This document shows, piece after piece, positions 17,576 through 24,545 of a stretch of DNA of 64,000 bases. Both the position numbers and the translations under genes were made by a program. The notes beneath the pieces were generated by a model that was given only the letters and a program-made list of their open reading frames with translations, searched no databases and was not told the origin of the DNA. How positions within the stretch are numbered: the first letter of the stretch is position 1; each line of letters starts with the position of its first letter. The stretch comes from Streptomyces griseomycini (GTDB lineage Bacteria; Actinomycetota; Actinomycetes; Streptomycetales; Streptomycetaceae). The DNA is taken from assembly GCF_014203535.1 (NCBI RefSeq), contig NZ_JACHJI010000004.1:124001-188000 (forward strand), read 5' to 3'.

Positions 17576-18246
17576 CAGTGACCGCCCTCCTGTTCGGGGC
17601 CCTTGGCGAACGCCGCCTCGACCCGGTCGATCTCGTCGGTGCGCATCATCACGTGCACCAGGTCGCCCTCCTGCAGCACCGTCTGCGAACTGGGCAGGAT
17701 CGCCTCGCCGAGCCGGGTCAGGAACGCGACGCGGACGCCGGTCTCGTCCTGCAGCCTGCTGATCCGGTGACCCACCCAGGCCGGGGAGGTGTGCACCTCG
17801 GCGAGCTGCACCCCGCCGGTGGGGTCGCGCCACAGCGGCTCGGCGCCCGAGGGGAGCAGCCGGCGCAGCATCTGGTCGGCCGTCCAGCGGACCGTCGCCA
17901 CGGTGGGGATGCCGAGGCGCTGGTAGACCTCCGCGCGACGGGGGTCGTAGATGCGGGCGGCGACGTTCTCGATGCCGAACATCTCGCGGGCCACCCGCGC
18001 GGCGATGATGTTGGAGTTGTCGCCGCTGGAGACGGCGGCGAAGGCGCCCGCCTCCTCGATGCCCGCCTCGCGCAGGGTGTCCTGGTCGAAACCGACCCCG
18101 GTGACCCGGCGCCCGCCGAACGAGGAGCCCAGCCGGCGGAAGGCGGTGGGGTCCTGGTCGATCACGGCGACCGTGTGACCCTGCTCCTCCAGGGTCTGGG
18201 CCAGGGCGGAACCCACCCTTCCGCAGCCCATGATGACAATATGCAT
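17575..18246 (-). CDS. trkA: TrkA-type potassium regulatory protein (first of pair)
   Basis: The 223-residue paralogue begins MHIVIMGCGRVGSALAQTL with the Rossmann GxGxxG and acidic VIDQDPTAF. A C-terminal RCK_C domain follows (about 140-215: VHTSPAWVGHRISRLQ, LPSSQTVLQEGDLVHVMM). Two tandem non-identical RCK genes usually form heteromeric or stacked rings regulating one transporter. The start at 18246 is the only sensible one. The pair is divergent from a small membrane peptide gene region and the permease at 18834. Confidence 0.92.
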   Translation of the reverse strand: MHIVIMGCGRVGSALAQTLEEQGHTVAVIDQDPTAFRRLGSSFGGRRVTGVGFDQDTLREAGIEEAGAFAAVSSGDNSNIIAARVAREMFGIENVAARIYDPRRAEVYQRLGIPTVATVRWTADQMLRRLLPSGAEPLWRDPTGGVQLAEVHTSPAWVGHRISRLQDETGVRVAFLTRLGEAILPSSQTVLQEGDLVHVMMRTDEIDRVEAAFAKGPEQEGGH

Positions 18247-18517
18247 CGCGTCACACCGCGCTTCCTGCAGGCCCTTCGACCTTCACGACTCTCGTGCTCA
18301 TGTCTCTCTTTCGGCTCGCCAGGCAACACGTCGCGGCCTGAGTGCGGGCCGCCGGGCAACATCATGCCGGGGGAACGCGGTTCCGGTTCCCCCCGGGGCC
18401 CGGCTGCCGCGTCCACCCGCCCGAGTCCAACGTATCCGCACCGCGCGGAGGCGCCCGGCACCCGGACGGACGAGCGGGCTCGGGAGACGCGAGGGAGGCG
18501 CCGCGGGGGGCGTGCGG

Positions 18518-18613
18518 TCAGCGACGCGCGATGCTCCGCACGCTCGCCAGCGTGAGGAACCCGAGACCGACGAGGGCGGCCGCGGCGCCGATCAGTTCTG
18601 CGGTCGCGTGCAT
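18518..18613 (-). CDS. 31-residue single-span membrane peptide
   Basis: An ATG at 18613 with GGAGG four nt upstream opens a 31-codon gene. The product is a short N-terminus, one hydrophobic helix (LIGAAAALVGLGFLTLASV) and a basic end SIARR. This is the layout of small regulatory membrane peptides such as KdpF. It lies between the trkA pair and the KimA-like permease, so a subunit or regulator of potassium transport is a tempting idea, unproven. It is too short for most gene finders. Confidence 0.6.
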   Translation of the reverse strand: MHATAELIGAAAALVGLGFLTLASVRSIARR

Positions 18614-18819
18614 GGAACCTCCACGGAGCGGCGACGGACGGGGCCCGGCCGTACGGACGGGGCTCAGTCATGGACGGGGCTCAGTCATATAGGCATGGAA
18701 GCGCCCCGACCTGCCGAACCCGCGGTTCGACCATCCGGTGATTTCACCCGGAGAGCAGAGGTCGTATGGATGCCGTATGGATGTGGGGTGGCGGCCGGGC
18801 CGCTCCCTGTTCGAAGGCC

Positions 18820-18825
18820 TACGAT
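18820..18825 (+). promoter_or_regulatory. -10 element TACGAT giving a probable leaderless mRNA
   Basis: TACGAT ends 8 nt before the GTG at 18834 and no ribosome site separates them. It fixes the permease start at 18834 rather than upstream in-frame codons. Confidence 0.5.
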
Positions 18826-18833
18826 CCTCTGTT

Positions 18834-20879
18834 GTGTCCAAACTGACCGACGTGCCCAAACGAATTCTGATCGGGCGCGCACTGCGCAGTGACCGGCTGG
18901 GCGAAACGCTCCTGCCGAAGCGCGTCGCACTCCCCGTCTTCGCCTCCGACCCGCTGTCCTCCGTGGCGTACGCGCCCGGCGAGGTGCTGCTGGTCCTGTC
19001 CATCGCGGGCCTGTCGGCGTACCACTTCAGTCCCTGGATCGCCGCCGCGGTCGTCGTGCTGATGTTCACCGTGGTCGCCTCCTACCGGCAGAACGTGCAC
19101 GCCTACCCCAGCGGCGGCGGCGACTACGAGGTGGCCACCACCAACCTCGGCCCCAAGGCCGGCCTGACCGTCGCGAGCGCCCTGCTCGTCGACTACGTCC
19201 TCACGGTCGCCGTGTCGATCTCCTCCGGCATCGAGAACCTGGGCTCGGCGATCCCGTTCGTCGTCGAGCACAAGGTGGCCTGCGCGATCGGTGTGATCGT
19301 GCTGCTGACGCTGATGAACCTGCGCGGGGTCAAGGAGTCGGGCACGCTCTTCGCGGTCCCGACGTACGTCTTCGTCGCGGGCGTCTTCACCATGATCGCC
19401 TGGGGGGCGTTCCGCACCGTGGTGCTCGGCGACGAGATGCGGGCACCGACGGCGGACTACGAGATCAAACCCGAACACCCCGGCCTGGCGGGCTTCGCCC
19501 TGGTCTTCCTCCTGCTGCGGGCCTTCTCCTCCGGCTGCGCCGCGCTCACCGGCGTCGAGGCGATCTCCAACGGCGTCCCCGCCTTCCGCAAGCCCAAGTC
19601 GCGGAACGCGGCGACCACGCTCTTCCTGATGGGCCTGCTCGCCGTCACCATGTTCTGCGGCATCATCGGGCTCGCCATGGCGACCGACGTCCGCATGGCC
19701 GAGAACCCGGCCAAGGACCTGGTCCACGACGGCGTCCCGCTCGGCGCGGACTACGTGCAGCACCCGGTGATCTCCCAGGTCGCCGAGGCCGTCTTCGGCC
19801 ACGGCAGCTTCCTGTTCCTGATCCTCGCCGCCGCCACCGCGCTGGTGCTGTTCCTCGCCGCGAACACCGCCTACAACGGCTTCCCGCTGCTCGGCTCGAT
19901 CCTCGCCCAGGACCGCTACCTCCCCCGTCAGCTGCACACCCGCGGCGACCGCCTCGCCTTCTCCAACGGCATCGTGCTGCTCGCGGGTGCCGCCGCGCTG
20001 CTGGTGTGGATCTACGGCGCCGACTCCACGCGGCTGATCCAGCTCTACATCGTCGGCGTGTTCGTGTCCTTCACGCTCAGCCAGACCGGCATGGTCCGGC
20101 ACTGGAACCGCCTGCTGGCCACCGAGAACGACCGGGCCAGGCGCCGGCACATGATCCGTTCCCGGGCCATCAACACCTTCGGTGCCTTCTTCACCGGCCT
20201 GGTGCTGGTCGTCGTGCTCGTCACCAAGTTCACCCACGGTGCCTGGGTGGCGCTGCTCGGCATGTGCATCTTCTACGCGACGATGACGGCGATCCGCAGG
20301 CACTACGACCGCGTCGCCGAGGAGATCGCGGCCCCGGAGACCCCGGGCGACGACGTGGCGCGGCCCTCCCGCGTCCACTCGGTCGTCCTGGTCTCCAAGA
20401 TCCACCGCCCCACGCTGCGGGCGCTCGCCTACGCCAAGCTGATGCGCTCGGACACCCTCGAGGCGCTCAGCGTCAACGTGGACCCGGCGGACACCAGGGC
20501 ACTGCACGCGGAGTGGGAGCGACGCGGCATCGACGTCCCCCTGAAGGTGCTCGACTCCCCGTACCGGGAGGTCACGCGGCCGGTCATCGACTACGTGAAG
20601 AACCTGCGCAAGGAGTCGCCGCGCGACGTCGTCTCCGTCATCATCCCCGAGTACGTGGTCGGCCACTGGTACGAGCACCTGCTGCACAACCAGAGCGCGC
20701 TGCGGCTCAAGGGCCGGCTGCTGTTCACGCCGGGCGTGATGGTGACCTCGGTGCCGTACCAGCTCCAGTCGTCGGAGGCGGCCAAGAAGCGCGCCCGCAA
20801 GCGGCAGGAGTGGAACGCGCCCGGTTCGGTGCGGCGCGGTCCGGCGGAGCGGGCGAAGGAGCCCTCCGCGCAGAAGTAG
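18834..20879 (+). CDS. APC/KUP superfamily permease, KimA-like potassium transporter candidate
   Basis: The 681-residue protein has about 12 membrane helices (about 45-480) and a soluble C-terminal domain of about 170 residues (VHSVVLVSKIHRPTLRALAYA...). The N-terminal segment KRVALPVFASDPLSSVAYAPGE and the VHAYPSGGGDYEVATTNLG loop match the KimA/YdaO branch, known as c-di-AMP-controlled potassium importers. Many databases call these generic amino-acid permeases. Two TrkA-type RCK genes lie divergently upstream and kdpDE is 4 kb away, which supports potassium. The start is set by a leaderless -10. Confidence 0.85.
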   Translation: MSKLTDVPKRILIGRALRSDRLGETLLPKRVALPVFASDPLSSVAYAPGEVLLVLSIAGLSAYHFSPWIAAAVVVLMFTVVASYRQNVHAYPSGGGDYEVATTNLGPKAGLTVASALLVDYVLTVAVSISSGIENLGSAIPFVVEHKVACAIGVIVLLTLMNLRGVKESGTLFAVPTYVFVAGVFTMIAWGAFRTVVLGDEMRAPTADYEIKPEHPGLAGFALVFLLLRAFSSGCAALTGVEAISNGVPAFRKPKSRNAATTLFLMGLLAVTMFCGIIGLAMATDVRMAENPAKDLVHDGVPLGADYVQHPVISQVAEAVFGHGSFLFLILAAATALVLFLAANTAYNGFPLLGSILAQDRYLPRQLHTRGDRLAFSNGIVLLAGAAALLVWIYGADSTRLIQLYIVGVFVSFTLSQTGMVRHWNRLLATENDRARRRHMIRSRAINTFGAFFTGLVLVVVLVTKFTHGAWVALLGMCIFYATMTAIRRHYDRVAEEIAAPETPGDDVARPSRVHSVVLVSKIHRPTLRALAYAKLMRSDTLEALSVNVDPADTRALHAEWERRGIDVPLKVLDSPYREVTRPVIDYVKNLRKESPRDVVSVIIPEYVVGHWYEHLLHNQSALRLKGRLLFTPGVMVTSVPYQLQSSEAAKKRARKRQEWNAPGSVRRGPAERAKEPSAQK

Positions 20880-20947
20880 ACTGGTGGGCTGTTGTCCACG
20901 GGCCACGGCCCGCTCACCCGCCGACGATGTTGTGGAGTCACCCCGCC

Positions 20948-22276
20948 ATGCAGGCAGAACCGAGGAAATCACTGGTGGGGGAGGAGTACGAGGTCGAGGT
21001 CGGCCCCGTCGCCCACGGCGGCCACTGCATCGCCCGTACGTCCGCCGGCCAGGTGCTGTTCGTCCGGCACGCGCTGCCCGGAGAACGCGTCGTCGCACGC
21101 GTGACCGAGGGCGAGGAGGGGGCCCGCTTCCTGCGCGCCGACGCGGTGGAGGTGCTGGAGGCCTCCAAGGACCGGATCGACGCCCCCTGCCCCTTCGCCG
21201 GCCCCGGCCGCTGCGGCGGCTGCGACTGGCAGCACGCCAAGCCGGGAGCGCAGCGCCGCCTGAAGGGCGAGGTCGTCGCCGAGCAGCTGAAGCGCCTCGC
21301 CGGACTCACGCCCGAGGAGGCCGGCTGGGACGGCACGGTGATGCCCGCCGAGGGCGACAAGGTCCCCGCGGGCCAGGTCCCGGCGTGGCGCACGCGCGTG
21401 CAGTACGCGGTCACCGCCGACGGCCGCGCGGGACTGCGCCGGCACCGCTCGCACGAGGTCGAGCCGATCGACCACTGCATGATCGCCGCCGAGGGCGTCA
21501 GCGAGCTCGGCATCGAGAAGCGGGACTGGACGGGCATGGACTCCGTCGAGGCGATCGCGGCGACGGGCTCGCAGGACCGCCAGGTCGTCCTGACCCCGAA
21601 GCCGGGCGCCCGCCTGCCCCTGGTCGAACTCGACCGGCCGGTCTCGGTCCTGCGCGTCGACGAGCGCTCCGGCCAGGTCCACCGCGTCCACGGCCGCCCC
21701 TTCGTCCGCGAACGCGCGGACGGCCGCACCCACCGGGTCGGCGGCGGCGGCTTCTGGCAGGTCCACCCGAAGGCCGCCGACACCCTGGTCACCGCGGTGA
21801 TGCAGGGCCTGCTGCCCCGCAAGGGCGACATGGCCCTCGACCTGTACTGCGGCGTCGGCCTGTTCGCGGGCGCCCTGGCCGACCGGGTCGGCGAGCAGGG
21901 CGCGGTCCTCGGCATCGAGTCCGGCAAGCGGGCCGTCGAGGACGCCCGGCACAACCTCGCGGACTTCCCCCGCGTCCGCATCGAACAGGGCAAGGTCGAG
22001 TCCGTCCTGCCCCGCACGGGCATCACGGAGGTCGACCTCGTCGTCCTGGACCCGCCGCGCGCGGGCGCGGGCCGCAAGACGGTGGAGCACCTGTCGTCGC
22101 TGGGCGCGCGCCGGATCGCGTACGTGGCGTGCGACCCGGCGGCACTGGCGCGGGACCTCGGGTACTTCCGGGACGGGGGGTACCGGGTGCGGACGCTGCG
22201 GGTGTTCGACCTGTTCCCGATGACGCACCACGTGGAGTGCGTGGCTATTTTGGAGCCCGCTGCAAAGGGGCTCTGA
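20948..22276 (+). CDS. SAM-dependent RNA methyltransferase, TRAM domain (RlmD/RumA type)
   Basis: The 442-residue enzyme probably makes 5-methyluridine in 23S rRNA or tRNA. It has an N-terminal TRAM domain (about 8-65), Fe-S cysteines in CPFAGPGRCGGCDWQH, a SAM motif LDLYCGVGLFAG (about 298), DPPR in VVLDPPRAGAG, catalytic Cys395 in YVACDPAA, and base Glu430 in FPMTHHVECVAILE. The final codons (GCT ATT TTG... GCA AAG) are AT-richer than the rest. They belong to the attachment-site copy brought in by an integrative element, so the native tail has been replaced while the protein stays intact. Confidence 0.93.
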   Translation: MQAEPRKSLVGEEYEVEVGPVAHGGHCIARTSAGQVLFVRHALPGERVVARVTEGEEGARFLRADAVEVLEASKDRIDAPCPFAGPGRCGGCDWQHAKPGAQRRLKGEVVAEQLKRLAGLTPEEAGWDGTVMPAEGDKVPAGQVPAWRTRVQYAVTADGRAGLRRHRSHEVEPIDHCMIAAEGVSELGIEKRDWTGMDSVEAIAATGSQDRQVVLTPKPGARLPLVELDRPVSVLRVDERSGQVHRVHGRPFVRERADGRTHRVGGGGFWQVHPKAADTLVTAVMQGLLPRKGDMALDLYCGVGLFAGALADRVGEQGAVLGIESGKRAVEDARHNLADFPRVRIEQGKVESVLPRTGITEVDLVVLDPPRAGAGRKTVEHLSSLGARRIAYVACDPAALARDLGYFRDGGYRVRTLRVFDLFPMTHHVECVAILEPAAKGL

Positions 22277-22280
22277 CCTG
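22218..22280. repeat. Attachment-site copy 1 (attL of element A)
   Basis: A 28-bp core (22218-22245) encodes the catalytic MTHHVECV segment of the methyltransferase and recurs exactly at 28529 and 33766. Identity with copy 2 continues through 22280 with a single mismatch at 22271. The right part ends the gene with a replaced tail PAAKGL. Confidence 0.85.
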
Positions 22281-22454
22281 TGTCTTTCTTGTGCTTTCCA
22301 GATGTGGCCGGTGGTGCTCGACCTGTTTCCCGAAGTTCACCGCGTGGAGTCTGCTGTAGGTAGCCGCCACGTGGCTCACCTGCGGGTTCGCAGCGGGAGC
22401 GTGAGTCCGGAACGCCCTGCTCAACTCCGTCAGGGACGGGTTCGGGAAATGTCT

Positions 22455-22473
22455 TGACGCTCGTTCGACGCTG
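22455..22473. repeat. Left arm-type repeat of element A
   Basis: TGACGCTCGTTCGACGCTG starts 237 bp after the start of core 1. The same paired motif lies exactly 237 bp after core 2. Paired direct repeats at fixed distance from a core are typical integrase arm-binding sites. Confidence 0.6.
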
Positions 22474-22486
22474 TTTCTGACGAAGT

Positions 22487-22835
22487 GTGAGGTGGCCGTC
22501 CCGGGACCGGATGGCGCGGGTCGGTCGGGTGCCCGGGATCGGTGGTGCCGGGCCTCGAATTCTTCGGGTGGGAGGTAGTCGAGGGCGGAGTGCAGGCGTT
22601 CGGTGCTGTACCAGCCGACCCACCGGACGACGGCACGTTCGACCTGGTCAGCGTCTCGCCAGGGCCCTCGGTGCTCGATCGGCTCGGCTCTGAAGGAGCC
22701 GTTGAGGGCCTCGGCCATCGCGTTGTCGTCACTGTCGGCGACAGAGCCGACCGACGCGGTCGCGTCGGCCTCGATCAGGCGCTCGCCGTAGCGAATGGAC
22801 ACGTATTGACCGGGTTCAACCAGTCGTGGCAACAC
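22487..22835 (-). pseudogene. IS3-family transposase OrfB C-terminal fragment
   Basis: The frame contains GQYVSIRYGERL, SVGSVADSDDNAMAEALNG, KAEL-like FRAEPIEHRGPW and WYSTERLHSALDYLPPEEFEA. These form the C-terminal third of an IS3-family DDE integrase core, including the catalytic Glu region. The N-terminal two thirds and OrfA are missing, so it is inactive. It is the first cargo after the left end of element A. The upstream end near 22838 may be the original IS border. Confidence 0.8.
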
Positions 22836-22839
22836 TCCT

Positions 22840-23195
22840 GATCAGAGAGGTGTGCTGTGGGACGTCCCACAGGTCGGATGACGGAGTTGACGGGTCGGTC
22901 ACCGATGAAGTCGCCGGGACGGCCGTCGACTCGGCGCGCACTTCGGGGGTGCAGGCATCAGAGCTGTGCTTCCCATCCGCCGGATCAATCATGCCCGGCT
23001 TCAGGGCCGCTACGACAACCGGCTCAGCTCAGTCCGGGCCGTGCCGCGAGAGGCGTTCCTCGACGACGGCTGGTTCGAGTACGAGGACGATGGCTGGTAC
23101 CGGCCGGCATTCCTCGACGGCCGACGCGGCGGCGGCCTGGACCGGGTCCACGGTCGCGGGCGTGAACCTCCACGCCACCACGTGGCAGGCCGAAG
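22840..23195. other. Unassigned stretch between IS3 remnant and conservon
   Basis: No protein here is recognisable. A plus-strand frame from 22966 contains [19 protein letters not shown] and an acidic aromatic run ([17 protein letters not shown]), but it runs into the antisense of cvnD and lacks a convincing ribosome site. Confidence 0.4.
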
Positions 23196-23786
23196 TCAGC
23201 CGGTCGCCGCGCCCCCGGCTTTGGCGATGAGCATGTCCAGAAGCAAGAGCAGCACACCGCGCGCGTCGTCACGGGAGCGGGCATCGAGCAAGTGGATGGG
23301 TGTGTTCGGGTCACGCAGATGCAGTGCCGCCCTGATCTCCTCGGCGGTGTAGGGCTGTTCGCCGTGGAAACAGTTCGCGGCGACCACGAACGGAAGCCCG
23401 CGGTTCTCGAAGAAGTCGACGGCCGGGAAACTGCGGTCGAGGCGTCGTGTGTCGACAAGGACGATCGCCCCGAGTGCCCCGTTCAGCAGGTCGTCCCACA
23501 TGAACCAGAAACGCTCCTGGCCAGGTGTGCCGAACAGGTAGAGCACGACCTGTGCGTCGGTGAGGGTGATGCGGCCGAAGTCCATCGCGACGGTGGTAAC
23601 CGCCTTGGACTCGATGCCGTCGAGGTCATCGACGCCGAGGCCCGCGCTCGTCAGCCGCTCCTCGGTGCGCAACGGCTCGATCTCGGAGACCGTCCCGATC
23701 AGGGTCGTCTTGCCGACGCCGAATCCCCCAGCGATGAGGATTTTGACGGGGTCCGCTTCCTGAGCTGGGGTGTCATATCCAGGCAA
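23196..23786 (-). CDS. cvnD: Conservon GTPase CvnD
   Basis: The 196-residue small GTPase has G1 [10 protein letters not shown]3 [18 protein letters not shown]4-like VVAANCFHG and a short C-terminus. It closely matches Streptomyces conservon D proteins (Ras/MglA-like). It cycles GTP near the membrane and partners with the roadblock protein CvnB. Its ATG overlaps the cvnC stop by 14 nt, a hallmark of conservon operons. Last gene of the four-gene set; no cvnE-type cytochrome P450 follows. Confidence 0.95.
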   Translation of the reverse strand: MPGYDTPAQEADPVKILIAGGFGVGKTTLIGTVSEIEPLRTEERLTSAGLGVDDLDGIESKAVTTVAMDFGRITLTDAQVVLYLFGTPGQERFWFMWDDLLNGALGAIVLVDTRRLDRSFPAVDFFENRGLPFVVAANCFHGEQPYTAEEIRAALHLRDPNTPIHLLDARSRDDARGVLLLLLDMLIAKAGGAATG

Positions 23787-24144
23787 GGTTGTCCCTGATT
23801 CTCATGAGCAGGTGGACATTGGTGGTCTCGGCCCCTTCCAGGGGTGGCCGGTGCTCGATCAGCCCCCGATCCGCGAGTTCGCCGAGAAGAAGCATCATGG
23901 GAGTGAGGCGGATGTGCATGCGCGCCGCGATCTCGGCGACCGCCAGGCCGCCCGGAGGCGAGCACATCGCGAGGATGGCCTGCCACTCGCTGGGCAGGCC
24001 GCCGTGGCCGTCCGCGACGGCCACCGCCGTGATCGTGGTGTCCATGGTGAGGGCGGTGTGTGCAGCCGCCGTACGTCCATCGGTCAGCGCGTACAGCCGC
24101 GTCCGGCGGTGGCCTCCCTCTCGCGGCCTGGGCTCGTCCGCCAT
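23773..24144 (-). CDS. cvnC: Conservon DUF742 protein CvnC
   Basis: The 123-residue protein contains RTRLYALTDGRTA at the N-terminus and PSEWQAILAMCSPPGGLAVAEIAARM-type sequence, then LLGELADRGLIEHRPP, a winged-helix-like region. This is the DUF742 family of conservons. Its role is scaffolding or regulation in the CvnA-B-C-D membrane complex. The start codon overlaps the cvnB stop. Confidence 0.95.
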   Translation of the reverse strand: MADEPRPREGGHRRTRLYALTDGRTAAAHTALTMDTTITAVAVADGHGGLPSEWQAILAMCSPPGGLAVAEIAARMHIRLTPMMLLLGELADRGLIEHRPPLEGAETTNVHLLMRIRDNLAWI

Positions 24145-24545
24145 TACGACGGCTGCGCCTGGCCGCGATCAGGCGTGCTCAGCCACTCACCGAGCGCCTG
24201 GGCGGTGCGCACGGCTTCACCGCCCAGCTCCCCCAGCCGCGCCTTGCGGGAGGTCACCACGATGAGCGTGCTGCCCTCCCCGCACCCGACGATGCAGAGA
24301 TAGCAGTCGTCCATCTCGACCAGCTGGCGGATCACCCGGCCGCCGTCGACCTCCCTGGATATCGCCTTCATCGTGGAGGCGATGCCGGAGGACGCGGCGG
24401 CTATGCGCTCCGCCTGGTCCCGTTCCAGCTCGTACGAGCTGAGCTTGATCCCGTCGTTGGACAGGAGCACGGCTCCCTGGATGCCGGCGATCCTGCTCAG
24501 GTTGTTGTCCAGGACGCTGTAGATCATGTCGTTCGTTGTCGTCAT
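24144..24545 (-). CDS. cvnB: Conservon roadblock/LC7 protein CvnB
   Basis: The 133-residue roadblock/LC7-fold protein has IQGAVLLSNDGIKLSSYELERDQAERIAAASSG around residues 22-55 and a beta strand STLIVVTSRKARLGELG. In conservons it acts as GTPase-regulating partner of CvnD and binds the CvnA kinase. ATG at 24545 overlaps the cvnA stop (ATGA). Short, soluble, and in the standard order A-B-C-D. Confidence 0.95.
   Translation of the reverse strand: MTTTNDMIYSVLDNNLSRIAGIQGAVLLSNDGIKLSSYELERDQAERIAAASSGIASTMKAISREVDGGRVIRQLVEMDDCYLCIVGCGEGSTLIVVTSRKARLGELGGEAVRTAQALGEWLSTPDRGQAQPS

Noticed and set aside
20006..20947. Upstream extension of the RNA methyltransferase
   Set aside because: The TRAM domain starts just after ATG 20948; the upstream part is an alternative frame of the permease gene.
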